Source: Dioscorea cayenensis subsp. rotundata (lineage: Eukaryota; Streptophyta; Magnoliopsida; Dioscoreales; Dioscoreaceae). Taken from it: DNA of 64,000 nt. A model generated the notes under the pieces. The model saw only the letters and a list, made by a program, of their open reading frames with translations. It had not been told where the DNA came from and made no database searches. The DNA lies in contig NC_052479.1 in NCBI RefSeq assembly GCF_009730915.1, forward strand, positions 29,451,610 to 29,515,609, given 5' to 3'. The position numbers and the translations under genes were made by a program. Of the stretch, positions 1 to 13,000 are shown piece after piece. Numbering within the stretch: the first letter of the stretch is position 1; the number at the start of each line of letters is the position of its first letter.

Positions 1-125
1 TCCAGGCAGATATTTTTGCAATTTTCAGTGAAACTTACAGAAATGTTTACCCAATATGTTCTAATTGTTTGAAACGTAGGATTTTCTTGCTGCTGATTTC
101 TTTTTCCATTTGGTTCTTGCACCAG

Positions 126-1832
126 CTGAACCTTTTGGTTGCAACAAATGTGGCTGAAGAAGGACTTGACATTCAAACTTGTTGCCTTGTTGTGCGCTTT
201 GATTTGCCTCAAACAGTTTCTAGTTTCATACAATCAAGAGGCCGTGCTCGCATGCTAACATCTGAATATGTCTTTCTCCTAGAGAGGTATTTTCTTGTGT
301 CAGTGATGAGTGCATCATCATGCATTAGGATTTGTTTGTATTAAACTTCAACTTCTCAAATCAATAACTCCATTATCTGATTTGCAGGGGAAATGAGCGA
401 GATGAGATGTTACTGGAATCTTTTTCGACTAGAGAGGATATCATGAAGAAAGAGGTCATATCTAGAACATCTAAGGAATCATTTAATGATTTAGAGGAGA
501 AAATATATAAAGTTTATTCCACGGGTGCATCTGTCAGTACAGGATGCAGCATTTCACTTCTTCATCATTACTGTGCCAAACTTCCTCGAGACATGTGAGT
601 GGCTTTTTATCTAATGATAAACTCTTGCACTACCTTTTTTTTTTCATTTAAATCATTTCACTTTAAGTATGAGTTCTGTAGGTATTTCACTCCACAACCC
701 AAATTCTTCTATCTCGAAAACCTAGATGGGATAACATGTCGAGTGATCCTCCCTCCAAATGCTCCTTTTCGTCAGGTTGACAGTTCTCCTTGTTCATCTA
801 AGGATGAAGCTAAGAGAGTTGCTTCCTTACAAGCCTGCATTACTTTGCATGAACGAGGTGCTTTGTCGAATTACCTTTTGCCTGATCATGGAAAAGGGAC
901 AAGAAAAGCTAATGCTTCTGAATGTGAAGAAAATGAAGGTTTACCTTCATTGCACAATTATCGGTTATATGTCTTCAATTACATTTATTACATTTTAGGC
1001 CTATTATTTTAAAAGGCAATTACCTTTTGCAGATGACTATCTTAGAGAAGAACTCCATGAAATGTTAGTGCCATCTGGTCTAAAAGAACCATGGTCTGAT
1101 TCTGAGGCTCATGTACCACTACATTTCTATGAAATAAAATTTATTCCCATTCCAGAGGATAGAGTTTACCGGAAGTTTGGTCTGGTTGTGAAGTGTCCAC
1201 TTCCTAAAGAAGCTGAAGCCAAGGAAAGCTGGATTTACACTATGCAGCATGGTAGGATTGTGCCAAGACCAGCTGCCCTTCTGGTGTACTTTCAGCAGAG
1301 AAGAGGTGAGGAAATGTTACTTTATCCTAAAAAGTTTACGTGAAATTCTCAATTCATATTAGTTATTTTGTCCGCAGATTACTCTTGCAACAGAAATTTT
1401 CGTGGAAATGTTCCTTAAAGTCATCCCCATAAGATCCGAGTTTTCTCTCCATGTTGTTCCTCTCTTTGTAGTAGCTGAATCTGAAATCACATTGTTCATT
1501 GACTTTTATCTTTTACTTCCAGTCAAGCAGTGTGCAGATGGGCGGTTCAGGAAGTTATTGATTGGCATACAATCAGATGCTGTTTATCATCTCCTGCGTT
1601 TGGATGCCAAGTGAATTCTGACAGAATGGATTATGTGCCCAATCGATGACACATTGAACTTTAATGGTCCTGTTAAAAGGTTGATGTCCTTTCATCAGCT
1701 TGATCTTCACTCCGTCATACGTAAGCAATTTTTCTTCATTGACGCATAGTTGGCGACATTGCAATGCCAATAGTCGGTCGCAAGGGTTCAAAGGGCAAGG
1801 ATATAAAGTAATGGCACACATTATAAGGAAAG
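126..1832 (+). CDS. DCL4: DICER-LIKE 4, partial: helicase C-terminus, DUF283, PAZ (contig 1 copy)
   Basis: Part of a plant Dicer, the RNase III enzyme that cuts long dsRNA into 21-nt siRNAs (tasiRNA and antiviral silencing, nuclear). Exons inferred from GT/AG sites and frame: 126-286, 388-594, 682-938, 1033-1305, 1378-1832. The first carries helicase motifs V-VI ([16 protein letters not shown] and [10 protein letters not shown]), close to DCL4 as I recall the family. The second and third are the DUF283 dimerisation domain; the last two lead into PAZ. The first three exons join in frame (phases 2, 2, 1). Exon 1033-1305 is 2 nt shorter than its contig 2 copy, and 1378-1832 is 21 nt longer with many indels, so the frame fails there. 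This fits poor consensus at a contig end and not a true pseudogene. The N-terminal helicase lies left of the window. DCL identity is firm; DCL4 over DCL2 rests on the RNase III half. Confidence 0.9.
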
Positions 1833-2247
1833 GTGGTACTTGAGTATACTGACATACAACTCTAAATGAAGATATTAACCACATGTGGATCTGCATATTC
1901 AAACTCGATCAACATTTGATACTGGTGATATAGTCATGTTAGTAATAGAAAGTTTGACTTTTGAGCTTTCTATGTCGCAATCTTCGCAGCACAGGAATTG
2001 TCCCGCGATTTTACAATTAGCTCAAACAGAAATCTGATTTTATAGCTTTTGAGCGATTTTGACCAGGCCGCCACCACTGATGAGAAAGTTTAAATCAGAC
2101 GTTTAATCGCTTCCTTCCATCCACTAAATCATCATTGCGCTTCGCGTAATGCCTTTAAAGTGTTAAATCGTCACTAGATGCCAATAGAAATTTCTCTGTT
2201 TGAAATCCTCCTGTAGTTGATTAATGTAATAGTTGATGGTCGAAGAA
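1833..2247 (+). other. DCL4 intron fragment at the end of contig 1
   Basis: Intron following the PAZ exon. It matches the reverse complement of about 31797-32188 with many small indels and stops at the N run. I see no separate gene in it. Confidence 0.7.
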
Positions 2248-3247
2248 NNNNNNNNNNNNNNNNNNNNNNNNNNNNNNNNNNNNNNNNNNNNNNNNNNNNN
2301 NNNNNNNNNNNNNNNNNNNNNNNNNNNNNNNNNNNNNNNNNNNNNNNNNNNNNNNNNNNNNNNNNNNNNNNNNNNNNNNNNNNNNNNNNNNNNNNNNNNN
2401 NNNNNNNNNNNNNNNNNNNNNNNNNNNNNNNNNNNNNNNNNNNNNNNNNNNNNNNNNNNNNNNNNNNNNNNNNNNNNNNNNNNNNNNNNNNNNNNNNNNN
2501 NNNNNNNNNNNNNNNNNNNNNNNNNNNNNNNNNNNNNNNNNNNNNNNNNNNNNNNNNNNNNNNNNNNNNNNNNNNNNNNNNNNNNNNNNNNNNNNNNNNN
2601 NNNNNNNNNNNNNNNNNNNNNNNNNNNNNNNNNNNNNNNNNNNNNNNNNNNNNNNNNNNNNNNNNNNNNNNNNNNNNNNNNNNNNNNNNNNNNNNNNNNN
2701 NNNNNNNNNNNNNNNNNNNNNNNNNNNNNNNNNNNNNNNNNNNNNNNNNNNNNNNNNNNNNNNNNNNNNNNNNNNNNNNNNNNNNNNNNNNNNNNNNNNN
2801 NNNNNNNNNNNNNNNNNNNNNNNNNNNNNNNNNNNNNNNNNNNNNNNNNNNNNNNNNNNNNNNNNNNNNNNNNNNNNNNNNNNNNNNNNNNNNNNNNNNN
2901 NNNNNNNNNNNNNNNNNNNNNNNNNNNNNNNNNNNNNNNNNNNNNNNNNNNNNNNNNNNNNNNNNNNNNNNNNNNNNNNNNNNNNNNNNNNNNNNNNNNN
3001 NNNNNNNNNNNNNNNNNNNNNNNNNNNNNNNNNNNNNNNNNNNNNNNNNNNNNNNNNNNNNNNNNNNNNNNNNNNNNNNNNNNNNNNNNNNNNNNNNNNN
3101 NNNNNNNNNNNNNNNNNNNNNNNNNNNNNNNNNNNNNNNNNNNNNNNNNNNNNNNNNNNNNNNNNNNNNNNNNNNNNNNNNNNNNNNNNNNNNNNNNNNN
3201 NNNNNNNNNNNNNNNNNNNNNNNNNNNNNNNNNNNNNNNNNNNNNNN
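2248..3247. other. Assembly gap, 1000 N
   Basis: Exactly 1000 Ns, a round number that normally marks a scaffold join of unknown size. Open frames running through it are meaningless. Confidence 0.99.
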
Positions 3248-3263
3248 CACATGTAATATTGCT
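3248..3263 (+). other. Probable degraded nanopore adapter at the start of contig 2
   Basis: The first 16 bases, CACATGTAATATTGCT, end in TATTGCT like the Oxford Nanopore top adapter, whose last bases are TCAGTTACGTATTGCT. Homology with contig 3 (near 47930, reverse complement) begins immediately after them. The match is imperfect, so the call leans on position and on the clean adapter at the other end of this contig. Confidence 0.5.
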
Positions 3264-3905
3264 TATACAAATGTTAGTTTAATCTAATTTATATAAATTC
3301 GCAAATCAGTATCAAGTAAAATTTTTAAAATACAATGAACATGAACTTTTATTACAAGACATACATATAAAAAGTAAGGACCAATTTTGCAAATATGATT
3401 ATTTATTGAAAATTCAAAAATCTTTTTCCATTGCTCACTAATAAATGGATCTGTTTGACAAATAACTCAGAAAATGATTTTAAGACAAAGGGAAAAATTA
3501 CATTTGTCTGACTGGTTCTGCCCAAATAGCATCAAGACTTGGGCAAAAATTTGATGTTTGGAATTCAGACATTATACTTTCAGCAAAAGCTAAACAACAA
3601 ACAAACTTCATCACAAACTTCATGTGCGCTTCAAAATATATACTGGAAAACTTGCTTGAATCTTCCTCTCTAATCTGAAATATTCTCAATGTGGGCAACC
3701 CATTGATGGCATGACATGTTATGGCTGGAGAAGCTTTGAAAAATTGGTATATGATGTCGATACACTGGATATGAATCAAAAATCTTTATTGCCTTTCTCA
3801 TGTAGAGTAAATGTATTTTGTTGACTTCAAAGCTTGATCAGACTTCTCGACGAAGTTGCTACTGAGAAGCAACAATTTGTACTACTAGAAGAACAAGACA
3901 CCCTG

Positions 3906-6458
3906 CTACTTGATTGGTCTTCCTGACTCTGCGGAGGATGAACCTTTCTCCCTAGTCTTGTTATCTTGATCCTTATCCTCTGTGACATTGATTGGAGGAC
4001 TTGAGCTACTGATCATGTCTTTCTGTTGGCTGGTGTTGGCTCGGCTAATTTCGACTTTGATCTTTGGGTCAGATCTTTGTCAACAGTTGCAGAATTATCT
4101 TTTTGGCAACACTTTGATCCTTGACAGGTCTGGTTTCGAAGTTGTCTCTTGCTATCGACAATTTCTTTGACAGTATCCTCTAGTGCATCTAGCTCTTTAA
4201 CACTCTTTGACAACTTTGAATCGTCCTCCTCGGCAACTGATTCCGCTTCTTTTGTTTTCTCTTCTTCCTCAGCTTTCTTCTTTTTCTCTACTTCCTAAAA
4301 TATCAAATTTAACAGTCATTTTATAGAACATTCTCAAAGGATCAGACTGATATTATATTGCACTGTCAGCGTAGTTGATTCCCGCCGCCAGATGCGCAAA
4401 GACAAAGATTAATTGATAAATATTATCAAGGAGGTGAGGAAATTAATACATGAAGAGTTTCAGATAAAAAGAAAAAGAAGCTCAGAAATAACATGGCAAA
4501 GGAACATAAAAAACTACTCATTGCACAAATGATTGAAGACAAACCAAAAGATTGATTAAATGTTACAAATGCTGTCCAAATATCTCCTTGTCTTAACACA
4601 CAGAAACTGTTTCAACACATCAAGTTAGGGTGATCCAGTGTTAAGAACAACAGAACAAAACACTTGAATTTTCGAAAGCAGCTAAGGTTTTGCTTACTGA
4701 TGAATCCACTTACTAATGAATCCACTTTTACTAAGTCAAGATTTCTGAAGCATGGGAAACACAAGTTCCCAAACACCCTTTCTCTTATAGGGAAGTCCCT
4801 TAGGAATGTTATTCCCAGGACTTCCAACAAAGTAAAAACATCACACGCCGTTGAAAAATGTCTATATGCAACCAAACAAAATAGAAGCTGAAAAGTGTCA
4901 AACAAAATTATCTATTACACTAATTCCGCTGTAGTGAACGTAGGGGAAAAACAACATAATTATTAAGATTGCATTGCATGAGTAGCATGCCAATGGGAAT
5001 TCAAAAAGTCAAAAATATTCAACATGAGAAATAAGATAAAGTAGTAGCATTCACACAAAATGGACAACAATGGACCAATAATCATTTCAACAAGTCAGTG
5101 TAGTTAAAACATAGTTCAAGAATACATAGTTACATACAACAAACATATGATCTCAGTTAAATACAAGGTCAACCATTCAAGCCAAACTCAAAGATGAGCA
5201 AAAGAGCCTCGAAAACTATTATTGTCAGGAAAAATTTTGGTAGACCTGGAATCGAATAGCCCAGACAGAAGACACACTGCTGTTTATCTCATGTATCATT
5301 ACAATAATTGGAATTAGTATAATAGTAATGATAATCAAATAGAGGAAATATGATGCTTATGCCTAACATCATAGGTATGCAAAAGTAAACACAACACATA
5401 AGATCCTGCTTTTACACCTTACAGCAACTTACTGAAGCATAAAACATTATGCACACAAACTTAGATCTTTCATCAATCATTTAAAAATTTTGAACATACG
5501 GATAAACATAGCATGCTCCACTAAACATACAGTGAGAACAAGTGACCACAAGGTTCACATGAAAACAGAGAGAGTTTCAAATAAATAGAACACACTAAAA
5601 GTGTCTCAATTGACTTAGAAATTTATCATACTAGATACATGCTCTAGAATCTAAATCATCACAAACCAAAACCAAAATGTCCAAATGCATGTCAACCAAT
5701 AGGAATTCAAGCTAAAACAGCTCAAACTAGTAGTTTGGGACTCATAATCAGCTACATTGTGTTTAAAACCTATTACTATTAAATGAATCCTTGCTTTCCA
5801 ATGCTAGGGTTTTTTTTTTCTTCAATCATCTGAACAAATTATTATCCAAAAAAATTCAACATCTCATAAATTGATCAAACAAAAGTGGCAAAGAGAGATA
5901 TATAGAATTAGAACACAAAAAGCCACAAAAAGGGAGAACAAAGTGAGTCAATAAACAAGATACCAAAGAATTGAAGAGCAATTACTGCTTCCATCCTTCT
6001 GATTTCATAGCGAGCATACTGAGCCACCAGATAAACAGCTAAGATGAAAACAATAAATCCATAAAACAAAGAAATCAAAATAGAAAAAGAGGAATCAAAT
6101 AAATGTAGAGAAATACCTAATGAAGGCATGCAAGCAAAGAAGAACTGCACCAAGTGAAAAAATCAAAACCCTGCAGATCAAACCCCAACCAAATCAGACA
6201 TTCTGAAAAACTAAAAACCCTAACCCTAGATGAACAGAGGATAAGATTATAAAGATCGAACCCAAACTTCTTCTTTTTGGGAGGTTCGGTGAAGAGGATT
6301 TTGGCAGCAGTGGTGAAGTCGAGGTTGTCAAGCTGCCGGTAAACGGGTGGAAGCGGGGGTGGTGGTGGTGGTGTCTTGTCGCCGCCGGAGACAAACCGAG
6401 CTCCGGCGAGGAGGTGGCGCAGGGGCAATCTGGGAAAAATCGTGTTCCTGTTAAACAT
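3906..6458 (-). CDS. Small single-pass membrane protein, function unknown (contig 2 copy)
   Basis: Four exons on the minus strand: 6262-6458, 6117-6170, 5986-6038, 3906-4294. I do not recognise the family. The N-terminus is basic and free of early acidic residues (MFNRNTIFPRLPLRHLLAGA), like a mitochondrial presequence, followed by a proline run. One hydrophobic segment is built by exons 2-3 (HLVQFFFACMPSL then VYLVAQYARYEIRRMEA), and the C-terminal third is Lys/Glu-rich and probably coiled coil. Exon 1 is intact here (197 nt, 65 codons plus 2). Exon 2 is 54 nt against 50 on contig 3, with longer T runs, which breaks the frame, and the last exon also has indels. These look like homopolymer errors near a contig end. 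The copy at 44824-47327 is the same locus in the overlapping contig. Confidence 0.7.
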
Positions 6459-6699
6459 TTCTCTGTCATCGTCGTCTCAGTGAAGATGGAAAACCAAGAA
6501 AATAGTTTTCGTTCATGTTTGAAAATCAGGAAAACAAAAATTTTTTTCACTGAATTAATAATTTGGTAAAATTATGAAAAACTCATTGTTTTTGTTTTCT
6601 TGATAATATATAATCTCTGATTTATTTATTTATTGATTTTTTTTTTACAATCTTATCTTGTACTCTTAAAATTTTACTAAAATACTAAAAATACCCCTA

Positions 6700-7403
6700 A
6701 CAGCACCAGAGAGTAGGCCAATGCTGTGTTAAAGAGTGAAGGGTTGGCTTTTATGTTTTTTATTTTTTATTTTTGTTTTAAATAGATAAATTACATTTTC
6801 ATTGAAACAAAAAGAGAGTTAACATCAAAGAATAGCAAAACACAAGAAAAACAACGATATTAATCCACTGGCAATGGAGAGTAAAAACAATTAAAGAGAA
6901 CAAAAAGAGACTACAAAACAAAAAGAAAAAGGCATCCTAGAAAAACCAAGGGATTAGGAGAGGGCATTACCTAGCTCTTGGTTACTCTGTCCTAATTAAC
7001 TACATGTCTTGCTTTGGAAACTTTCTAAGAAACTCCAACTATATTTTTGTTATGTAACTGGAGTTCACGCAAAATTTGCTTTCTTCACATTTGGTGTCTG
7101 CTATCAAGATCAGCTGCCATGTATGTATCCTTTTTACAGTGTGCAGGCGATTTCACATGCACTCTATGCTTCATCTATCTAGAGGATAGTTTTCAAACTC
7201 TTACTCCCATCGTCCATTTATGTGGAGTTGCATATACGGAGTTTGATTATCGTCCATAGCGAGTTAACAATGTTCTTTCAGTATGGGAAGATGACATTTG
7301 ATCCTTTTCGCGATCCTTTTTGTCAATATCCATGGGGTTTGTACATTTAGTTTCAAAGGATAGTAGTGGCATATCTTGAGGTTTCTCAAAATTCTTCATC
7401 CAG
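6700..7403 (-). mobile_element. Retroelement 3' end, contig 2 copy
   Basis: Reverse complement of the contig 3 stretch at about 35870-36496, ending in an A-rich tail on the minus strand (near 6760-6790). Here the tail is uninterrupted, whereas on contig 3 an 8-kb MULE is inserted in it. The stretch is more diverged from contig 3 than the surrounding overlap. No intact frame. Confidence 0.45.
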
Positions 7404-7795
7404 GGTAGACATCCCATATTAGTCACCCTTTATACTTCATTGCTTTTTAGTCATTCTATTTCAATTTAAGCCTTTTTAATCCTTTACTTTTTGAATGGGT
7501 GCAGCAAGTCCCAGTATATACTTTTGAACATACTAATTACTAATTTTTTATTGCTCATATATTCTATGAATCATATAAAAATAAAGATTTAGTATTATTT
7601 CGAATTGTGTATATTATGATGATTATTATGGATGAATTGTGTAGTATATTAATTATTTTTATGATTAGAGACGAGTCTTGAGGGATTTTGATTGCAATTA
7701 TTCGAGGAGAGAGAGGATCGAAAGATAAATCAAGAGAGGTAATTTGGGAGGGGCCCAAAGAAACGAATAAGAATGACTAATACTTGATGTCCCTA
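7404..7795. mobile_element. MITE-like insertion present only in the contig 2 haplotype
   Basis: About 390 bp present here and missing from the matching place on contig 3 (about 35850). The ends are imperfect inverted repeats: GACATCCCATATTAGTCA at the left and, read from the other strand, GACATCAAGTATTAGTCA at the right. I could not define a clear target duplication. The interior is AT-rich and non-coding. Confidence 0.55.
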
Positions 7796-8352
7796 TCTCC
7801 AAAAATCTTGTCTTCCCAACCCACCTTTAGAGAAAGTTGGAGATGAGCCAGGTTGCGATTATACTTAATTTGTGGATCTCGGATCAACTTAAAATGATAG
7901 CTAGGTACATTAGAGCAATTAGAATCACCAACTTGGAAGGACTTTGAAATAATAAGAGGTTGATTGTGAGTGGGTTGTGGCCCATCTATTGGACATTGGG
8001 TTGAATTGTGCACAACCATGGTTGGTTTGGGTTTAGATACATAACTGTGGCCAGCCACTTGAGAGGGAGCACCCATCGCTAACCCACTATCACTGTGCGT
8101 GTGAGTTGTTGGATCATAGACATGTGGCAACTTAGTTGCATGATTGTGGCCAGCCACGTAAGAGGTGGTATCCACTACTAAGCTACCATTAGCGTGTCTG
8201 TGAGCCGTTGGAGCCATGACACGTGGCGACTTGGCGCGAGGTCTTCCTCGGCATAGTTCACCAATGAGAGTTCGACAACTTTGTATGTCTTCTTGGTATG
8301 TCGGGTAGCTTCTCTCAATGCACCACACCTTTGCCCAATGGTCCGACAACAA
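7796..8352 (-). pseudogene. Retroelement ORF fragment, unknown (contig 2 copy)
   Basis: Open frame starting MLSDHWAKVWCIERSYP, rich in His, Pro, Ser and Thr. The same frame is at 35288-35860 on contig 3 with a few substitutions. It is followed (minus strand) by degraded sequence and an A-rich 3' tail, suggesting the ORF of a non-LTR element. I do not recognise a domain. The C-terminus is cut by the MITE insertion at 7404-7795. Confidence 0.4.
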
Positions 8353-9058
8353 GAGACAGTAGTAAATCCGCCGGGAGGCCTTTTACTTTTCTTTAATAAA
8401 TTTCTTTAATCAATAAATTTAGAAATTATTAAATTGAATAAATACTTAGCTCAAATAGCTTACTTGGCATAAAATATAGAATAAGAAAAACAATACGATT
8501 AGTTTGTTTAGACAACATTATTAAATAAATATAAATATTTTAAATAACAATCGTTTCAATATAGTATGATGCAAAATACATGGTTATTTCCTCATGAAAA
8601 AATACAGTTTAGTTTTAAAAAAAAAAAAATTAAGAGAGGATGTTGTATCATCATAAAATAAACTTTAAGGAGAAACTAGAAGGTAATTTTATCTTTTAAA
8701 CATTAATCCATCTTAATTAACTTAAAATTGAATGAAAATAAATTAATGCATGCATGTATGTTAGATTGTACATGTAAGTATATAACACATGCATGCTTGG
8801 TCTAAAATAAAGCTTTCACAAGGCAATATCATTCAATGTATGTATATATCTATATTTATATATATGTTTTCAATATAGAATTACTTTGTCAAAATGAGAA
8901 GATAATTACTTTACATATTCCTTACAACAAACATATGCAGTGAATGGTTAAAGCTGAAGAAATGGGCATCCCAAACATACCAATGATACAAATTAATTAG
9001 CCTATCCTTCACAGCTCAATGGTATAAGTATACAAAGCCTTGCCAATCACAATATAGC

Positions 9059-10087
9059 TCATTGTTTGGGTAAGTATCCGAGATGCTTGAGACACCACAG
9101 TGCGCCTTGAGCGGCATGCTCTTTGGCAGCTTTCTTTTGTGGCTTAGGATCACTTTCACACTCCAGGAGGACTGAATTGATTCCATCTGCTTTAACGGAA
9201 ACCATGCAAGTAAACCTGCAATGTTTCATGCAAACAGTTTGAAACCTTTTCAACAGTTTAGTTTGTTTACAGAGCAACCTGCTCATGTTGCATTCATGTA
9301 TGATGAAGCAGAGAAGATTTCACATGAAAAGCATGATCTTGTCACTTTTCCGTATCTCTGATAAAATTAATATGCTAGAACTTTGCTTACTGAATAATTC
9401 CTTCTTCCTTAGAGCAAGGTTTCAATGCCAGTATAAAGTATTTCGGGCAATTGTTGCGAATCAGCTTGGAAATTTCTAAAAATCATACATGTCTATAACA
9501 AGGACATGGAATTGTTGGAAAGAGCAATGAGAGACTTACATTCTAAGGTGGCTTGGTCCTTCTTCTTTACAGCACACAAATTCCGGACGGTTCCAATAGT
9601 GGGCAGCACAAATCTCATACAGCTTCGACTTGGCTGACTTGTTACCTGAGACACATGTGAATTACATTGTAGAGTTTAGGAATATAAAAAGAATTTGAAA
9701 TGCTTCTAAGTATTAACTATCATAAATTAGAATATCACCTATGGTCTCCATGTAATCATTACTGATGTCCATATTTTGTTGAATTTGCTGTTGTAAGGCT
9801 GGGTCATGTGAGTTGTTTTGAAGTTTATCGGTATGAGCAGAAGACTCTCCTGATGCCCACTTTGACAGGTTGGACTGCTCGTGATGGGAATGGTCTCCAG
9901 ATGGTGGCACTTCTTGTTCTTCTTGCCAATCTAAGTCCAACTGAGTCTCAGTAAAATTTGCCTCGAGGAGATCACCAGGGTCTATTACCATGCATTCTTC
10001 ATCATAGCCTATTAACTGTGCTTCTCTCTTGTGGGTTGACTGAACAATTTCCTCTAATGACTTGCTTTTATGTCTGTAACCTTTTGC
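9059..10087 (-). CDS. DCL4: DCL4 last three exons: acidic linker and second dsRBD
   Basis: Exons 10087-9739, 9645-9540 and 9215-9059. The first is the acidic, Gln-rich linker (about 116 codons). The other two form a dsRNA-binding domain: [18 protein letters not shown], then [11 protein letters not shown], then [20 protein letters not shown], the alpha-beta-alpha pattern of the family with the basic KK-AAKEHAA helix. The protein ends YLPKQ. Phases 1 and 2 match across both introns. Confidence 0.9.
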
Positions 10088-13000
10088 CTGTCCATCCAAG
10101 TTTAACAAACAATTGAAAAATAAAAGGAGAAAAGAAAAAAGCTCCGCAGAGAGAGAGAGAGAGAGAGAATATGTGATTCATTAATGACAGTGATCAAGGA
10201 AACTATAGCAACAGCATTTCAAATACAATGAGTAAAAGAAAAATATGAAACTTCAATGCACAAAGTACCACTTGATTCACATCACATATAGGAGTCATAT
10301 ACAATTCCTAAGTGAATTTGCACAAAACTAGCTACTTTGCAAGACCTTCATCACTTAATGCAAATACGAAGACAAAATTGACAAGGCCAATAGGGAACTA
10401 ACATATGCAAATACTGATTACAATGGCACAGGACCCTATGTAACACCATCCAAGACAAACCAAGATAAGCGGGGAAGCATACAAACTAGTAATCAATATC
10501 CACACACATAAAGAAATCCTACCACCAAAATTACTCTGCTGATCCTACACAGAACACAGACAGAGCAAACATCCCAAGAACAAAAGACAGGGAAAGCTAG
10601 TTTCCTCTAGTGCATAAGGAAAATGAAATTATCACCAAATTTTATGGTTCCGCTCATATTCTCATTGTCCATCAATCCAAACACAGCTTGAAAGGCATTT
10701 ATTTACCTCTTCCTCCATGGAATCAACCCAAATTGATCTTCCTATCACTCATAAGAAACCAATAGAATCAGATAAAACATCCCTCAAAACTCTGGAAACC
10801 CAAAAGTTAGTTTTGGTTTGAGTAGGAAACAACAAAACAAGATCCACAAGCAAATAAAGGATATATATAATCTCGTCTTCTAATCCCAGATAATCCCTCA
10901 AGGCAAGCACAGTTTAAAGGAACAAATACCTCTTCCTCCATTGGATCAACCCACTGATCAAAACCCATCTTTCTTGTTCCTACTCCTTGCCAATGGACGG
11001 TAGTTTCATTACAATGCCTAGGACAGTGGGCCCCAATTACATGAAAGGGCATTGATCCACATGATGTGTCATGGTGGAAATAGGTATGGTCCAACAATTT
11101 TGTAATCCAGATCCTGCCACGTGTCCTAAATTACACGGCCAAGGCAATTCACGGACAATGGTTGGTTCTGAAGATACCAATCGCTTTATTGAAGAAACCT
11201 TTGAACATCTTTGCTTAATTTTTTTATTTTATTATTTCCTTCACCCAAGCAAAACAAAAAAATAATACTGAAACCAATCTCTTTATCTGAAGAAAAGAAA
11301 GCTTTAAACATTTGTTATTATTATTATTTTTTAATTTCCTTCACTCAAGCAAACACAAGAAAATAATACTTTTGCTTAACAATATTGATATTAATAATCA
11401 GAAAAGGTTTTTACCTTCAGCTCCCGAAGCGCTTCTTGTGCAGCCATTCTTCTAGCAACTTTGGAGCTGTGGTTGGTTGCAGTGAAACTCAAAAGCTCAC
11501 CATTTGCACGAATTTCTATTCTGACTAAATAATCTCCTTTGACTTTCTCATGATCAGGAAACTGAAGCTCAAAGTTCTTAAACTGGCAAAGCTCCCGAAG
11601 TTCTCTAACAGGATTAAGCTTAAGACTAGAGAAACTCAATATTGGATTCAATAGCTTGAGCATAATTTTCCACACTAACTCCAGATTGAATCCTGAGTCC
11701 AGAAGAATGGCACCGATAGAAGATTCAACAATGTCACCAAGAACCTGCATGTGTAATTCAATTGAAGGAAAATTGTTAATGTTGTGATTTTCCAGTGCAA
11801 ATATTATCATTCATTGAATGTAGACAATGGAGCAAGGCAAACTGTTCAAACTGCTCTCCAAAACTCAGCAATAATCAGAACATGAAAGGATGAAAAGCAC
11901 AAGAGAATCACCTTTGGGAATGATGGCTCTTCCAACTGTTCTTGTTCTAATTCAGACAAATGAACATAACTCACAAATTCATTTATGGCCTGAGTGAGAC
12001 CACTAGAATCTTTTAGTAGATACAAGTGAAAAAACTGCTGTGTTGCTATAAGCGCTAAAGAATTGTTATTGACAGTTATTGATCTCAAGTCAGTTAATTG
12101 ACCTGGCTTCAGGTCAGGATAAACTGAATAGAGATATGACGTTACCAAGTACTCCATGACAGCATCGCCGAGAAACTCCAGGTTCTGTTTCAATAACAAA
12201 AGACTCAATTAAATAAATCATATACCCTGATCAGCAAAAAACTGCCCCAAATAATAAAATCATGCATATCAAGTTGTCCTTATAAAATAAGAACCTGGTA
12301 GCATCCTCCAGAGTGCTTCTGATAGGAAGGGTGCACAAAAGCCTGCAGAAGGAGACCCTTATGTCGAAATTTATAACCTAGTGATTCCTCGAGTGCTGGG
12401 ATGTTAATTTTTCCAAAAAGTGACAAGTTCACCTTGCTTTCTCTTAAAACTCTATGTACATCCAAAATTTCAAACTCAACTTGAATTCCAAGCCATCGAA
12501 GAAATGCAGTTGCAGCTCTAAATCCACTCTCAACCAAAAATGCTCCAACAAGGGCTTCCACAACATCTGCAATTGTTTTTCGATGGAGCCAACGATGTGA
12601 TTTAGAGCATTTAGATTTATGGGCTTCAGCTACATCAGCATCTATGTCCTGCCCTCTTTGGTAGCATGTAGTTGATTTTGTGTCTATATTGCAGGAAACC
12701 ATACAAGGACGACCCAGAGCAAAAAATTGAGGGGGTTCAAATGATTCGTTGCATATGTACACCTGAAAATTAAGAACATACAAATAGTCCCCACTATATC
12801 TAAAATTGTGCTCCAAGAGCATCTACCAATCAAATAGCAGTTCATAAACCAGAAAACAAAGGAATTAGAAATAATAAATATGTTTGGGTTTGTCAAAGTC
12901 AACTACCAGTGAACTTCAACTCCTGTTCGCAATTAGCAATGACAGAAACACAGGAGCAAAAATCTATAAAATAAGCCCCAGAGAAAACTTAGCACTTCAT

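Noticed and set aside
599..1012. A 137-codon plus-strand protein
   Set aside because: It reads through intron sequence on both sides of DCL4 exon 682-938.
2174..3287. Open frames of about 350 codons across the N run, and similarly at 33729-34781
   Set aside because: They consist of unknown bases.
10807..11097. Minus-strand frame with [13 protein letters not shown] in a DCL4 intron
   Set aside because: No family recognised, no splice evidence; might be a captured fragment but cannot be supported.
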